This document shows positions 9,956 to 20,093 of a stretch of DNA of 64,000 nt, piece after piece. How positions within the stretch are numbered: the stretch's first letter is position 1; each line of letters opens with the position of its first letter. Source of the DNA: Enterobacter ludwigii (GTDB taxonomy: Bacteria; Pseudomonadota; Gammaproteobacteria; Enterobacterales; Enterobacteriaceae). The position numbers and the translations under genes are program-made. The stretch lies in contig NZ_CP017280.1 in assembly GCF_001750725.1 (NCBI RefSeq), forward strand, positions 31,332 to 95,331. The letters are read 5' to 3'. The notes below the pieces were generated by a model, which ran no database searches, was not told the DNA's origin, and saw nothing but the letters and a program-made list of their open reading frames with translations.

Positions 9956-10158
9956 GTAGATGCTCATTCCATCTCTTATGTTCGCCTTAGTGCCTCATAA
10001 ACTCAGGAATGACGCAGAGCCATTTACGGTGCTTATCGTCCACTGACAGATGTCGCTTCGGCCTCATCAGACACCATGGGCATAACGTTGAGTGAAGCAC
10101 CAAATATGTTGTCTTACAGACCTGTTTTAACGCCTGCTTTTATAGCAGGCGTTTTTTT
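9956..10158 (+). ncRNA. glmZ: GlmZ small regulatory RNA
   Basis: About 203 bases beginning GTAGATGCTCATTCC and ending in a hairpin plus T tract. It closely matches E. coli GlmZ (207 nt) as I remember it, both at the 5' end and through the central part. GlmZ, with Hfq, base-pairs with glmS mRNA to activate glucosamine-6-phosphate synthase. It is cleaved by RNase E guided by RapZ and protected by its decoy GlmY. The position upstream of hemY agrees with E. coli, where glmZ lies between aslA and hemY. Here the aslA/aslB genes are absent and an MFS gene has its 3' end next to the glmZ terminator. The 5' end is set by homology, not mapped. Confidence 0.93.
10129..10158 (+). terminator. rho-independent terminator of glmZ
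   Basis: A 9-bp stem AACGCCTGC/GCAGGCGTT with a 7-base loop is followed by seven T (10152-10158). It forms the 3' end of the small RNA. The stop codon of the convergent MFS gene lies 6 bases beyond it. In the reverse direction there is no T tract, so it is probably one-way. Confidence 0.92.
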
Positions 10159-10163
10159 ATGCC

Positions 10164-11375
10164 TTATTCCCGGTAAACGTACATGATCAGGGCGACCAGT
10201 ATGAGAGCGGCTGACGAAACGCTGTAAAGCGCTTGTATGGAGCCAAACCCTGCCGCCGCCATCGCGGCAATACCGGTGAAAAGCGAGGCACTGAGCGTTT
10301 GCCAGCGCCAGACTTTACTGCTGGCCGAAGCCATGTGCGTGGTTTGAAAACTGCTGAGTACGGCAAACGTGCCGGCCGCAAAGAGAACATTTGAGGCCAG
10401 GTGTGCGACAAAAATCATCCCCAGCGCGCATGCCATCCACCCGGACAACAGCGGGAGCATCCCATACGCGGCAAGGAAGATGCCAAGACACAGTAAAATC
10501 CGTGGCGTGCGTGCTGCAAAACGCGTCAGGCTGTCTCTTTTTAGCAGGAGGGGACCGCAAAGTTGTCCCATGCTCCTTGCAAAAAGCAGTGGCAAAGCAA
10601 GGCTGGCCGCATCCTGAGGATGGATCTGCTGTGCTATTGCCGGAAGAAGCGCCATGGCCGGTGAACCGACGGCGGCCAGCGCAGGCAAAATCAGCAAACT
10701 GCGTTTCTGCCGGATGGTCAACATCTGCCAGCGTAAAGCCGCAGGCGCTTTCTCTTCAGTGGGGACTGCCAGTGTGGGCGCTAAAAATACACGACCCGCC
10801 AGCCAGAGCATGAACAGCGATCCGAGAAAGCTGATGGCATCAATGGCCAGCAAGGCGAGGATGGCGATCTTCTGGAAAAGTACCATCCCCAGCCCGGTGC
10901 CTAACAAAACCTGAGCGGCAAAAATCACATTCTCGAGGCAGGTTGCGGCAGGCAGTTCTGCTTCTCTGAGTCCGCGTTTAAAGAGCAGCGTCAGGGCAGG
11001 CCAGCTCATTCCGCTAAGCAGTGCTTCGGTGGACTGCACGGCCAGTAACGCAGGGATACTGTGATAGTGCACGCCGAGCAGGGGAAAGAGCAGGGCCAGT
11101 AAGCCAAGCCCCTCGGTGAGTATCAACAGGGGTATTGGAGAATAGCGCGCGCACAGCTTTTCACTGATGAGGCTGCCGATAAAGCCAGGTAGCGTGGCGA
11201 AAAGAAAGGCGAGGGTAAGCAGCGCGGGCGGGGCGGACCATGCTAACAGTAAGCCGAAGACCACCACCTGGGTTACGCCATTTCCCAGTGATGTAAAGAT
11301 AAAGGCACAGGCCAGCAGGCGCAGCCAGCGGTGGCAGCGCAGCGCTTCAATAAGCGCGTACAAAAGGGAGTTCAT
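10164..11375 (-). CDS. MFS transporter of unknown substrate
   Basis: A 403-residue integral membrane protein with about 12 hydrophobic segments, resembling the MFS_3/EntS-like branch of the major facilitator superfamily. The loop 2-3 motif is degenerate (GSLISEKLCARY in place of GxLaDrxGrr). A REAELPAATCLENVIFAAQVLLGTGLG region near residue 140 is like the ELxxANAL segment of MFS_3 exporters. The ATG (11375) follows AAGGAAATCGTC, a good ribosome binding site. It lies alone between glmZ and the hemCDXY operon, facing glmZ, at a place where E. coli K-12 has no such gene. Substrate and direction of transport cannot be read from the sequence. Confidence 0.85.
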   Translation of the reverse strand: MNSLLYALIEALRCHRWLRLLACAFIFTSLGNGVTQVVVFGLLLAWSAPPALLTLAFLFATLPGFIGSLISEKLCARYSPIPLLILTEGLGLLALLFPLLGVHYHSIPALLAVQSTEALLSGMSWPALTLLFKRGLREAELPAATCLENVIFAAQVLLGTGLGMVLFQKIAILALLAIDAISFLGSLFMLWLAGRVFLAPTLAVPTEEKAPAALRWQMLTIRQKRSLLILPALAAVGSPAMALLPAIAQQIHPQDAASLALPLLFARSMGQLCGPLLLKRDSLTRFAARTPRILLCLGIFLAAYGMLPLLSGWMACALGMIFVAHLASNVLFAAGTFAVLSSFQTTHMASASSKVWRWQTLSASLFTGIAAMAAAGFGSIQALYSVSSAALILVALIMYVYRE

Positions 11376-11510
11376 GACGATTTCCTTTCAAAAACGATTC
11401 AGTCCACGCGGCACTCGTCGCGTGTATGGAAAAAAGTGAATGAAAAGACGTCGTTACATTGGCGGGTTCGTTTTAGATGATGTGGTAAAGAATGTAGCAG
11501 GCGAAGGGGA

Positions 11511-11539
11511 ATAAAAAAAGGAGGCCGTCTGGCCTCCTT
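11511..11539 (-). terminator. rho-independent terminator of the hemCDXY operon
   Basis: The stem AAGGAGGCC/GGCCTCCTT (11518-11526 with 11531-11539) has a 4-base loop. Read on the minus strand it is followed by a T tract (11513-11519). It starts 6 bases after the hemY stop. Confidence 0.9.
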
Positions 11540-11544
11540 GTTAT

Positions 11545-12744
11545 TTATTGCTGGCTGCCATTATTTTGCAGCGTTAATAACAGCCCATCGCGGCGCATGG
11601 CGGCAGCCTCTTCCGGCTTGTGCTGCTTGTCCAGCGAATCGGCAAGCCACGCGTAGTCAAATGCGTCCGGGCGCTGTTTCAGCGCTGCACGGAAGGCGAG
11701 ACTCGCTTCCTGCCATTCACCGTGCTTCATCAGCGACTGGCCCAGCGTACTCCACAGCAGTGGACGGTCGCCGACGGCTTTAATCTGCTGACGCAGCATT
11801 TTTTCAATTTGCTCAGGGTTATTGGTTTTCAGACGTGGGATCACCATAACCAGGCGATCGTCATATTGTCGCTTCAGTCCGTCGAGGAGGATCTCCTGCG
11901 CCGTGTCATGATCGTCACATTCAATCAGATGTTCTGCCATCGCAACCTGCAACGGAACCTGCTGACGCGTTTTCCGGCTCTGATTCTTCCACCAGGTTTT
12001 CAGACCATCGCTGCCGAGATCGGCACGTGCCTGATCCATCAGGCCAATCCATGCCAGACGCTGGAGTTCATCACGATGCTCATCATCACCGACGTCGGCT
12101 TTGGCCATCGACGGAATGATATCCAGCAGTGAACCCCAGGCACCGGTGCGAATATAGGCCTGCTCGGCAAGACGCAGCACTTCCGGGTGGCGTGGCGAGA
12201 CTTCCAGCAGACGGTCGATACCGTGACGCGCGGCGTGGTTTTCGTTGCGGGCCAGCTGCAGGCGAACGCGGGTGATCTCAACGGGAATCGGGTCTTTCGG
12301 CGAAAGTTCTGACGCGCGTTCCAGGTGCTGGTTGGCGCGGGCTTCGTCACCCCGCTGTTGCGCTGCCTCGGCGGCCAGCAGATAGTTCACCACCGGCTGT
12401 TCGGCGTGGTCAGCATTTTTCGACATCAGCTTTTCAACTTGCTGATAGTCACCCTCGGCCAGCTTAAGCAGTGCCTGCTCAGTCTGCTTACGGGCGCGGC
12501 GGCGTTTACGGCCAACGAACCAGCCACGCGTATGCGCACCGGTACGAAAAATTCGGCGCAGGATCCACTCCACCGCAAGGAGCACCACCACCCCGAGGAT
12601 CAGAATGATCACCAGACCCGTTACGCTGGTTTCGATGTTGTAGTTATCGGTCTGGATCAGGACGTAACCCTGATGACCGGCAAGCATCGGCCCCAGCACG
12701 ATCCCGGCGATCAGCAGGATGAAGAGTAAGAGTACTTTAAGCAT
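11545..12744 (-). CDS. hemY: HemY, haem-operon inner-membrane TPR protein
   Basis: Inner-membrane protein of the hem operon. It has two N-terminal transmembrane segments (about residues 1-20 and 43-62), a basic stretch (GRKRRRARK), then a long cytoplasmic region of TPR-like helical repeats (HemY_N plus TPR). The exact role in tetrapyrrole metabolism is not settled, and it is not the protoporphyrinogen oxidase of the same name in other bacteria. Two ATG codons are adjacent (12747 and 12744). The second is chosen because it matches the E. coli start (MLKVLLLF) and lies at better distance from GGAG. That gives 399 residues. The hemX stop TAA overlaps the first ATG. Confidence 0.93.
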   Translation of the reverse strand: MLKVLLLFILLIAGIVLGPMLAGHQGYVLIQTDNYNIETSVTGLVIILILGVVVLLAVEWILRRIFRTGAHTRGWFVGRKRRRARKQTEQALLKLAEGDYQQVEKLMSKNADHAEQPVVNYLLAAEAAQQRGDEARANQHLERASELSPKDPIPVEITRVRLQLARNENHAARHGIDRLLEVSPRHPEVLRLAEQAYIRTGAWGSLLDIIPSMAKADVGDDEHRDELQRLAWIGLMDQARADLGSDGLKTWWKNQSRKTRQQVPLQVAMAEHLIECDDHDTAQEILLDGLKRQYDDRLVMVIPRLKTNNPEQIEKMLRQQIKAVGDRPLLWSTLGQSLMKHGEWQEASLAFRAALKQRPDAFDYAWLADSLDKQHKPEEAAAMRRDGLLLTLQNNGSQQ

Positions 12745-12746
12745 CA

Positions 12747-13940
12747 TTACTCTCCTTGTGGCGCGCTTTCAGGCGCTGGCGCGGCGGCAGGGGCCTGGGC
12801 GTGAGGTTCTGCCGGAACGCCCGGCTGCGCCAGCAGGTTGCGCACGCGCGTCTGCATCAGCTTCTCCAGAATCGGCTGGCTTTCCAGCTTATCCGGCACG
12901 TTCATGGTGATGTTCTGCTGGCTCAGTTTATCAATGTCATCGAGGAAAGCCGTGGTCGTGGCATCATCGGTATTGTAGTAAGCACGTACCCATGTCGAGA
13001 CGTTATCAAGCGCCTGTTTGTAGGTTTCTTCCTGATGACGCGGCACGGCCTGAGCCGCCACCAGCAGGCGGGAGCGAATGTTTTCGCGCAGATAAATGTC
13101 CTGATTCGGCGCTAACAGCGGAACGGCGGTTTCGTCGCGGCGGCGGATAGTAATGAAGCTATCCATAAAGTTCTGCCAGCTTTTTTGCAGGTTCACGCGC
13201 CATTCGCTCAGGGAGCTGGAAAGCTCGGTGCCGTCAGAATCCATCGGGGAGTCATCGTCGTTGTTATCCGCCAGCTGCAGGTTATCAATCTGGTTTGAAA
13301 GCTGATTGACCTTCAGGATGATGCCATCGTAGTCCACCTGCGAAACGGCAGAGAGGCTGGCGATATCTTCGGTAATGGCACGACGCGCGGTAATGAGGCT
13401 CGGATCGTTCATGTCTGCCAGGCTCGCATCAGCGCTTTTCAACAGCGCGGCGGCGGTGGTGACGTCCTGATCGCTCCAGAGCTTACGTCCGGCCAGCTTC
13501 ACCAGGAAATCGGCCTGCGAGAGCAGCCAGGTTTTGGCATCGGTACCGGAAATCGTGGCGACTTTCTGCTGCACGTCGTCCAGCTGTTTGGTCAGCTCTT
13601 CCTGTTTGCTGTTCGCCTCAGCGAGCGCCGCGGACTGCTGTTTAATCACCGTTTCCAGTTCAGTTTTCTGCGTCTCCTGCGCTTTTTGCAGGGCGGTAAG
13701 CTGATTGACCAGCGTGTCGTTGGTCGCCGTCTGGCTGGAACCTTGCTGTTTCACCAGGCCATAGAGGCCAACGCCTGCGGCCAGCGCAATGGCGATGGCT
13801 ATCGCGCTCAGCGCGAGGCTGGTTTTATTGCTGCCGTTCTTCTTCTCAACGGTTTTCTCAGTCGTTTCTGACTGCGGCGTGATGTCCACAGTCTCCCTGG
13901 TCTCTTCAACCACGGCGGAGGATTTATCGTGTTCCGTCAT
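12747..13940 (-). CDS. hemX: HemX, haem-operon membrane protein
   Basis: 397-residue protein with an acidic, disordered N-terminus, one transmembrane segment near residues 40-63 ([23 protein letters not shown]), a coiled coil (about 75-135, rich in K, E, Q) and a C-terminal helical domain, ending in an Ala/Pro-rich tail. It was once annotated as uroporphyrin-III C-methyltransferase, but that activity is doubtful since there is no methyltransferase motif. It is cotranscribed with hemD (21-base gap) and hemY. Confidence 0.92.
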   Translation of the reverse strand: MTEHDKSSAVVEETRETVDITPQSETTEKTVEKKNGSNKTSLALSAIAIAIALAAGVGLYGLVKQQGSSQTATNDTLVNQLTALQKAQETQKTELETVIKQQSAALAEANSKQEELTKQLDDVQQKVATISGTDAKTWLLSQADFLVKLAGRKLWSDQDVTTAAALLKSADASLADMNDPSLITARRAITEDIASLSAVSQVDYDGIILKVNQLSNQIDNLQLADNNDDDSPMDSDGTELSSSLSEWRVNLQKSWQNFMDSFITIRRRDETAVPLLAPNQDIYLRENIRSRLLVAAQAVPRHQEETYKQALDNVSTWVRAYYNTDDATTTAFLDDIDKLSQQNITMNVPDKLESQPILEKLMQTRVRNLLAQPGVPAEPHAQAPAAAPAPESAPQGE

Positions 13941-13961
13941 TATGGCTTCCCATTATGAGAG

Positions 13962-14702
13962 TTATTGTAATGCGCGCAGCAGCGCATCGTTGTCAGCGTT
14001 ATCAGCGATCCGAATATCTTGCCAGCCCAGTTCCCGGGCCTGGTTCGCCAGACGCTCACTGACGACCAGAAGCCGGCAGTGGAGTAACCAGTTTTCACGA
14101 TACCAAAGGGGTACCAGCGACCAGAGCTGCTGCAGCATTTCACCGCTGGTCACCACCAGGGTCGTAATGCCGCGCATATGCCAGCGCATCGCCTCTTCCG
14201 CACCATCGTAATGTTTTGCACAACGCTGATAGCATTCGCAGAACGTGACCTCAGCCCCGCGTTCCCGCAGCGTTTCACCCAACAGTTCGCGCCCGCCGTT
14301 ACCGCGTAAAATGAGTGCACGCTTTCCGGCAATAGTTTGTAATTCAGGTAATTGTAGCAAGACTTCGCTGATTTCCCGATCTAACGGGTAACGAACGTCT
14401 GTTCCGCTTACGGTATGCAACGCCAGTGCCGTTGTACGACCAATCGCAAAATAGTGAGGAGCGGTTGGCCAGTTAAGCCCCTGCTGTTGCAGCTGTGCCT
14501 GGGCAAATTCCACCGCATGTTGCGACAGCGCAAACAGCAAGTCGCCCTGCTGGAGGGTATTCATATGGTCGGCAAGCGCGGACAGCTCCCGACCGGGGGA
14601 GAATTCAATGAGCGGAAAACTCCAGGCCACCTGCCCCAGTGCGCGCAGACGGCTCACTAATTGCTCTCCTGCGGGAGAAGGGCGGGTGACAAGAATACTC
14701 AT
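13962..14702 (-). CDS. hemD: uroporphyrinogen-III synthase
   Basis: Cytoplasmic enzyme that cyclises hydroxymethylbilane with inversion of ring D to give uroporphyrinogen III, the branch point to haem, sirohaem and cobalamin. The 246 residues match E. coli HemD. The N-terminal [21 protein letters not shown] is the usual family start, and [23 protein letters not shown] near residue 125 begins the second domain. The ATG overlaps the hemC stop (ATGA), which couples synthesis to the preceding enzyme. Confidence 0.96.
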   Translation of the reverse strand: MSILVTRPSPAGEQLVSRLRALGQVAWSFPLIEFSPGRELSALADHMNTLQQGDLLFALSQHAVEFAQAQLQQQGLNWPTAPHYFAIGRTTALALHTVSGTDVRYPLDREISEVLLQLPELQTIAGKRALILRGNGGRELLGETLRERGAEVTFCECYQRCAKHYDGAEEAMRWHMRGITTLVVTSGEMLQQLWSLVPLWYRENWLLHCRLLVVSERLANQARELGWQDIRIADNADNDALLRALQ

Positions 14703-15640
14703 GCAGGGGGCTCTCCATTATAAACCTCAGCCAGGATCTCACGGGCGCCGTTATCCAGCAGCTCTTCTGCCAGCGACACGCCAAGCTGTTCGGCATCTTG
14801 CGCTTTACCACGACGTTCGCCGCGGACCATCTGTGAACCATCCGGTGCGCCAACCAGCGCTCGCAGCCACAGTTCACCGTTAATTAATTCAGCATAGCTG
14901 CCAATCGGCACCTGACACCCTCCTTCGAGGCGGGTGTTCATGGCGCGCTCGGCGTTAACGCGGATGGCTGTCTCGTCATGGTTCAGCGGGGCAAGCAGCG
15001 CGCGGGTACGCTCATCATCCAGACGGCATTCAATGCCGACGGCCCCCTGACCCACAGCCGGCAGCGACAGCTCAGGCGGCAACGCGACGCGAATGCGCGA
15101 CGTCAGCCCCAGTCGCTTCAGACCCGCAACCGCGAGGATAATGGCATCGTAATCGCCGTTATCCAGCTTGCTCAGACGCGTACCAACGTTACCGCGCAGC
15201 GAACGAATGATCAGGTCCGGACGACGTTCTGCCAGCTGACACTGACGACGTAAACTGGACGTGCCAACCACGCTGCCTTCTGGCAACGCATCGAGCGAAT
15301 CATAGTGATTGGAGACAAACGCATCGCGCGGATCTTCACGCTCGCAAATGGTCACCAGCCCCAGCCCTTCCGGGAACTCGACGGGCACATCTTTCATCGA
15401 ATGTACGGCGATATCGGCGCGGTTCTCAAGCAATGCCAGTTCCAGTTCTTTGACAAACAGGCCCTTGCCGCCCACTTTAGCCAGTGGCGTATCAAGGATC
15501 ACGTCACCGCGCGTGACCATAGGCACCAGCTCGACGCACAATCCACTGTGGCAGGCTTCAAGGCGCTGCTTAACATAATGTGCCTGCCAGAGCGCAAGAG
15601 GGCTTTGGCGTGTGGCAATTCTCAAAACATTGTCTAACAT
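14699..15640 (-). CDS. hemC: hydroxymethylbilane synthase (porphobilinogen deaminase)
   Basis: Polymerises four porphobilinogen molecules to hydroxymethylbilane using a covalent dipyrromethane cofactor. The frame extends upstream to 15661, but the ATG at 15640 ([19 protein letters not shown]) matches the E. coli start and gives 313 residues. The cofactor-binding cysteine is in [14 protein letters not shown] (about residue 242), and the catalytic aspartate is in HSMKDVP (about 84). It is the first gene of hemCDXY, transcribed away from cyaA, with both promoters in the 346-base gap. Confidence 0.97.
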   Translation of the reverse strand: MLDNVLRIATRQSPLALWQAHYVKQRLEACHSGLCVELVPMVTRGDVILDTPLAKVGGKGLFVKELELALLENRADIAVHSMKDVPVEFPEGLGLVTICEREDPRDAFVSNHYDSLDALPEGSVVGTSSLRRQCQLAERRPDLIIRSLRGNVGTRLSKLDNGDYDAIILAVAGLKRLGLTSRIRVALPPELSLPAVGQGAVGIECRLDDERTRALLAPLNHDETAIRVNAERAMNTRLEGGCQVPIGSYAELINGELWLRALVGAPDGSQMVRGERRGKAQDAEQLGVSLAEELLDNGAREILAEVYNGEPPA

Positions 15641-15986
15641 GCTTGTTACCGTCATTATCAATCGCTAACCATCCTAACATTGTTGACTCTGGGATGGCAG
15701 TTTTACGGTGATGAAGAAGAGAGGGACAGGGCGGGGTTCTCGTCAGCCACAGCCGTATTAAGGAATTTACACGTACAGAACGGTGCTACACTGTATGTAG
15801 CGCATCTTTCTTTACGGTCAACCGGCAAGGTGTTAAATTGATCACGTTTTAGACCATTTTTTCGTCGGTACCACCATAATGATAAGGGCGAAAAAAGGTA
15901 ACGGTTCTCTTTTTGTAATACTGCGGGTCCGCTGTTATTTCTGTTTTGAATAGCGTGCGACACCCGGAAACATCAGGCGATACGTC
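15641..15986. promoter_or_regulatory. divergent hemC-cyaA control region
   Basis: A 346-base gap without a gene. On the cyaA side, a CRP site (15831-15846) overlaps a TTAAAT -10-like element at 15833-15838, with TTTACG (15811-15816) as a possible -35, resembling E. coli cyaA P2. A second possible promoter farther up has TTTACA (15766-15771) and TACACT (15787-15792), but its spacing is only 15. The hemC promoter must lie on the opposite strand, but I could not pick it with confidence. About 140 bases of cyaA leader follow the CRP site. Confidence 0.7.
15831..15846. promoter_or_regulatory. CRP site at the cyaA promoter (autoregulation)
   Basis: TGTTA-AATTGA-TCACG matches TGTGA-N6-TCACA with one mismatch in each half. 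It overlaps the likely -10 of the main cyaA promoter, as in E. coli, where cAMP-CRP represses adenylate cyclase synthesis. Confidence 0.8.
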
Positions 15987-18530
15987 TTGTACCTCTATAT
16001 TGAGACTCTGAAACAGAGACTGGATGCCATAAACCAACTGCGTGTCGATCGCGCGCTTGCTGCTATGGGCCCTGCTTTCCAGCAGGTATACAGTCTTCTG
16101 CCGACATTATTGCACTATCACCATCCGCTGATGCCTGGCTACCTTGACGGTAACGTTCCCAGAGGCATCTGTCTTTTCACGCCTGATGAAACCCAACAAC
16201 ACTACCTGACCGAACTTGAACTCTACCGTGGCATGCCGCCGCAGGAATCACCGAAAGGTGAACTGCCGATTACAGGCGTTTACACCATGGGCAGCACCTC
16301 CTCGGTTGGGCAAAGCTGTTCTTCGGACCTGGACATCTGGGTCTGTCATCAGTCCTGGCTCGATAACGACGAGCGTCAGCTGCTGCAACGAAAGTGCAGC
16401 CTGCTGGAAAGCTGGGCCGCGTCGCTTGGCGTGGAAGTCAGTTTCTTCCTGATTGATGAAAACCGTTTCCGTCATAACGAAAGTGGCAGTCTGGGTGGTG
16501 AAGACTGCGGCTCAACCCAGCACATCTTACTGCTGGACGAGTTTTACCGTACTGCCGTTCGCCTGGCCGGTAAGCGTATTCTGTGGAATATGGTGCCGTG
16601 CGACGAAGAAGAGCATTACGACGATTACGTAATGTCGTTGTACTCCCAGGGGGTGCTGACACCAAATGAATGGCTGGATCTGGGTGGCCTCAGTTCGCTT
16701 TCCGCCGAAGAGTACTTTGGCGCGAGCCTCTGGCAGCTCTATAAAAGCATTGATTCGCCGTATAAGGCCGTGCTGAAAACCCTGCTGCTGGAAGCCTATT
16801 CCTGGGAATACCCCACGCCGCGTTTGCTGGCGAAAGATATCAAACAGCGTCTGCACGACGGAGAAATTGTCTCCTACGGGCTGGATGCTTACTGCATGAT
16901 GCTTGAACGCGTCACCGAATACCTGAAAGCCATTGATGACACCACGCGTCTCGATCTGGTGCGTCGATGTTTCTATCTCAAAGTCTGTGAAAAACTCAGC
17001 CGCGAACGCGCATGCGTGGGCTGGCGTCGTGAAGTGGTCAGTCAGTTGGTGAAAGAGTGGGGATGGGACGAAGAACGTCTGTCGATGCTTGATAACCGCG
17101 CCAACTGGAAAATCGATCAGGTGCGTGAAGCGCACAACGAACTGCTCGATGCCATGATGCAAAGCTACCGCAACCTTATCCGCTTTGCGCGTCGTAACAA
17201 TCTCAGCGTTTCCGCCAGCCCGCAGGATATCGGGGTGTTGACGCGTAAACTGTATGCGGCGTTTGAAGCATTGCCGGGTAAAGTCACGCTGGTTAACCCG
17301 CAGATTTCACCGGACCTGTCAGAACCGAACCTGACCTTTATCTATGTGCCGCCGGGCCGCGCAAACCGCACCGGGTGGTACCTGTACAACCGTGCGCCAA
17401 GCATGGACTCGATCATCAGCCATCAGCCGCTGGAATATAACCGCTACCTGAACAAGCTGGTGGCCTGGGCCTGGTTCAACGGCCTGCTGACCTCGCGTAC
17501 CCGGCTGTTTATCAAAGGCAACGAGGTTGTCGATTTAGCCAAACTGCAGGAGATGGTGGCGGATGTCTCCCACCACTTCCCGCTGCGTCTGCCGGCGCCG
17601 ACGCCAAAAGCGCTCTACAGCCCGTGTGAAATTCGCCATCTGGCGATCATCGTCAACCTGGAATATGACCCGACGGCGGCCTTCCGCAATCAGGTGGTCC
17701 ATTTTGATTTCCGCAAGCTGGATGTCTTTAGCTTTGGCGAGCAGCAAAACTGCCTGGTGGGCAGCGTAGACCTGCTGTACCGCAACTCGTGGAACGAAGT
17801 GCGTACTCTGCACTTCAATGGCGAGCAGGCGATGATCGAAGCGCTGAAAACGATTCTTGGCAAGATGCACCAGGACGCTGCGCCGCCGGACAGCGTTGAG
17901 GTGTTCTGCTATAGCCAGCATCTGCGCGGTCTGATCCGTACCCGTGTGCAGCAGCTGGTTTCAGAGTGCATCGAACTGCGCCTCTCCAGTACCCGTCAGG
18001 AAACCGGTCGCTTTAAAGCGCTGCGCGTCTCCGGACAGACCTGGGGCCTGTTCTTCGAGCGCCTGAATGTTTCAGTACAGAAGCTGGAAAACGCCATCGA
18101 GTTCTACGGCGCCATTTCGCACAACAAGCTGCATGGCCTGTCAGTGCAGGTGGAAACCAACCACGTGAAACTGCCACAGGTCGTGGATGGCTTTGCGAGC
18201 GAAGGGATTATTCAGTTCTTCTTTGAAGAGTCGGGTGACGACGCCGGTTTCAACATCTACATCCTGGATGAGACGAACCGCGCTGAGGTTTATCACCACT
18301 GTGAAGGCAGTAAAGAGGAGCTGGTGCGCGACGTCAGCCGCTTCTATTCGTCCTCACATGACCGCTTTACCTACGGCTCCAGCTTCATCAACTTTAACCT
18401 GCCGCAGTTCTACCAGATTGTGAATGTAGACGGACGTTCGCAGGTGATTCCGTTCCGTACGCAGGCCGTTACGCCAGCGGTTCCCGCCAGCCAGGACACT
18501 ACCCCGCTGTTGCAGCAGTATTTCTCCTGA
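15987..18530 (+). CDS. cyaA: class I adenylate cyclase
   Basis: Cytoplasmic enzyme that makes cAMP from ATP, activated by phosphorylated EIIA-Glc. Its 847 residues compare with 848 in E. coli. The catalytic N-terminal nucleotidyltransferase motif [17 protein letters not shown] has the metal-binding D114 and D116. The C-terminal half is the regulatory region. The start codon is TTG at 15987 ([15 protein letters not shown]), the same weak start used in E. coli, where it limits expression. The gene is divergent from hemC and convergent with cyaY. Confidence 0.98.
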   Translation: MYLYIETLKQRLDAINQLRVDRALAAMGPAFQQVYSLLPTLLHYHHPLMPGYLDGNVPRGICLFTPDETQQHYLTELELYRGMPPQESPKGELPITGVYTMGSTSSVGQSCSSDLDIWVCHQSWLDNDERQLLQRKCSLLESWAASLGVEVSFFLIDENRFRHNESGSLGGEDCGSTQHILLLDEFYRTAVRLAGKRILWNMVPCDEEEHYDDYVMSLYSQGVLTPNEWLDLGGLSSLSAEEYFGASLWQLYKSIDSPYKAVLKTLLLEAYSWEYPTPRLLAKDIKQRLHDGEIVSYGLDAYCMMLERVTEYLKAIDDTTRLDLVRRCFYLKVCEKLSRERACVGWRREVVSQLVKEWGWDEERLSMLDNRANWKIDQVREAHNELLDAMMQSYRNLIRFARRNNLSVSASPQDIGVLTRKLYAAFEALPGKVTLVNPQISPDLSEPNLTFIYVPPGRANRTGWYLYNRAPSMDSIISHQPLEYNRYLNKLVAWAWFNGLLTSRTRLFIKGNEVVDLAKLQEMVADVSHHFPLRLPAPTPKALYSPCEIRHLAIIVNLEYDPTAAFRNQVVHFDFRKLDVFSFGEQQNCLVGSVDLLYRNSWNEVRTLHFNGEQAMIEALKTILGKMHQDAAPPDSVEVFCYSQHLRGLIRTRVQQLVSECIELRLSSTRQETGRFKALRVSGQTWGLFFERLNVSVQKLENAIEFYGAISHNKLHGLSVQVETNHVKLPQVVDGFASEGIIQFFFEESGDDAGFNIYILDETNRAEVYHHCEGSKEELVRDVSRFYSSSHDRFTYGSSFINFNLPQFYQIVNVDGRSQVIPFRTQAVTPAVPASQDTTPLLQQYFS

Positions 18531-18532
18531 CA

Positions 18533-18567
18533 GTTTTTGCCCGGTATGCAGCGCACCACCAGGCAAA
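18533..18567. repeat. REP-like inverted repeat between cyaA and cyaY
   Basis: The core at 18539-18564 (GCCCGG...CCAGGC) is an imperfect palindrome extended by TTTTGCC/GGCAAAA. It resembles enterobacterial REP/PU elements in length, GC content and position between convergent gene ends. Neither side has a long T run after the stem, so it is not a clear intrinsic terminator. Confidence 0.5.
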
Positions 18568-18573
18568 ACAGAC

Positions 18574-18894
18574 TCAACGAAAACGCACGTCTTCACCTGC
18601 CTGCGCGGTCGCCGCCTGTTCCAGCAGGTCCCAGAACGTTTCGCCGCTACGGTCACACACCCATTCGCCCTCTTTCAGATCGAAATGGTAGCCACCCTGT
18701 TTGGCGGCCAGCCAGACCTGGTGAAGCGGCTCCTGGCGGTTAATAATAATTTTGCTGCCGTTTTCGAAGCTCAGGGTCAGAATGCCGCCGTTGATCTCAC
18801 AATCGATATCGCTGTCGCCGTCCCAGTCGTCAAGCCGCTCTTCGATGGTCATCCATAAGGTGTCTGCAAGGCGATGGAATTCACTGTCGTTCAT
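18574..18894 (-). CDS. cyaY: frataxin-like iron-binding protein CyaY
   Basis: 106-residue bacterial frataxin, the usual length. The protein binds Fe(II/III) through an acidic N-terminal helix and modulates IscS-dependent iron-sulfur cluster assembly. The acidic first helix ([34 protein letters not shown]) and the sheet region with [21 protein letters not shown] are typical. It is convergent with cyaA and is read away from lptM, with 135 bases between the two starts. Confidence 0.96.
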   Translation of the reverse strand: MNDSEFHRLADTLWMTIEERLDDWDGDSDIDCEINGGILTLSFENGSKIIINRQEPLHQVWLAAKQGGYHFDLKEGEWVCDRSGETFWDLLEQAATAQAGEDVRFR

Positions 18895-19029
18895 GGTTTT
18901 GTTCCTGTTTTTCGTGATGCCGGCAGTATAACGCTAAATAATTCCCGTTGCAGGAAAGCGGCAAACTCTTGCTTTTGTGTCTTCTCCTGCGATGATAGAA
19001 ACAGATTTGAACTTACGGGCAACTTTATA

Positions 19030-19233
19030 ATGAAAAACGTTTTCCGAACGCTTGCCGTTCTCATCACGCTGTTTAGTCTGACGGGCTGTGGACTGAAGGG
19101 ACCGCTTTACTTCCCGCCAGCGGATAAAACGGCGCCGCCGCCGACGAAACCTGTGCAAAGCGGTATTGAGTCTTCCACGCCAGACACGAACGATCGTGGC
19201 AATAATGGTGGTCCGACTCAGGTTAATCTCTGA
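19030..19233 (+). CDS. lptM: LPS-assembly lipoprotein LptM
   Basis: Small outer-membrane lipoprotein, formerly YifL, that helps oxidative maturation of the LptD/LptE translocon. The 67 residues match E. coli. There is a signal peptide of 19 residues with lipobox LTGC (cysteine 20), then [10 protein letters not shown], which is highly conserved, and a Pro/Thr-rich disordered tail. The frame is open from 18874, but the ATG at 19030 starts the signal peptide. It lies just upstream of dapF (35-base gap) and may be cotranscribed. Confidence 0.95.
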   Translation: MKNVFRTLAVLITLFSLTGCGLKGPLYFPPADKTAPPPTKPVQSGIESSTPDTNDRGNNGGPTQVNL

Positions 19234-19268
19234 CGATTACGTTCTGTACCCGCGCAATGGAGCGAATG

Positions 19269-20093
19269 ATGCAGTTCTCTAAGATGCATGGCCTTGGCAA
19301 CGATTTTATGGTCGTCGACGCGGTAACGCAGAATGTCTTTTTCTCCCCGGAACTGATCCGCCGCCTGGCGGATCGGCATCTGGGCGTGGGGTTCGATCAG
19401 CTGCTGGTGGTTGAGCCGCCGTACGATCCTGACCTCGATTTCCACTACCGTATTTTTAACGCTGATGGCAGTGAAGTCTCCCAGTGCGGCAACGGTGCGC
19501 GCTGTTTTGCCCGCTTTGTCCGCCTGAAAGGGCTGACGAACAAGCGCGATATCCGCGTCAGTACCGCGAATGGTCGCATGGTGCTCAGCGTCACCGATGA
19601 CGATCTGGTTCGCGTGAATATGGGCGAGCCGAACTTTGAACCTTCCGCCGTGCCGTTTCGCGCAAACAAAGCGGAAAAGACCTATATTATGCGTGCGGCC
19701 GAGCAGACAGTATTGTGTGGCGTCGTCTCGATGGGAAACCCGCACTGCGTGATTCAGGTTGATGATGTAGAGACCGCCGCCGTTGAAACTCTCGGCCCGG
19801 TGCTGGAAAGCCATGAACGCTTCCCGGAACGCGCGAACATTGGTTTTATGCAGGTGGTGAAGCGTGAACACATCCGTCTGCGGGTGTATGAACGCGGCGC
19901 GGGCGAAACCCAGGCCTGCGGAAGCGGTGCCTGCGCGGCAGTGGCCGTCGGCATCGCTCAGGGGTTACTGGCAGAAGAGGTTCGCGTGGAGTTACCAGGC
20001 GGTCGTCTTGATATCGCCTGGAAAGGACCGGGTCATCCGCTGTTTATGACTGGCCCGGCGGTACATGTCTATGACGGGTTTATCCATCTATGA
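19269..20093 (+). CDS. dapF: diaminopimelate epimerase
   Basis: Converts LL- to meso-diaminopimelate for lysine and peptidoglycan synthesis by a cofactor-free two-base mechanism. The ATG at 19269 ([13 protein letters not shown]) gives 274 residues, the E. coli length. Two upstream Met codons in frame (19257, 19266) are less likely. The catalytic pair is C73 (SQCGNGAR) and the cysteine in QACGSGAC at about 217. The stop overlaps the yigA start (ATGA), opening the dapF-yigA-xerC-yigB block. Confidence 0.98.
   Translation: MQFSKMHGLGNDFMVVDAVTQNVFFSPELIRRLADRHLGVGFDQLLVVEPPYDPDLDFHYRIFNADGSEVSQCGNGARCFARFVRLKGLTNKRDIRVSTANGRMVLSVTDDDLVRVNMGEPNFEPSAVPFRANKAEKTYIMRAAEQTVLCGVVSMGNPHCVIQVDDVETAAVETLGPVLESHERFPERANIGFMQVVKREHIRLRVYERGAGETQACGSGACAAVAVGIAQGLLAEEVRVELPGGRLDIAWKGPGHPLFMTGPAVHVYDGFIHL

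Noticed and set aside
10129..10158. glmZ terminator as a bidirectional terminator for the MFS gene
   Set aside because: Read on the minus strand, the hairpin is followed by GTTAAAACAGG-type sequence without a T run.
15641..15661. Longer HemC start with seven extra residues
   Set aside because: The downstream ATG matches the E. coli N-terminus. The extra residues are not conserved as far as I recall.
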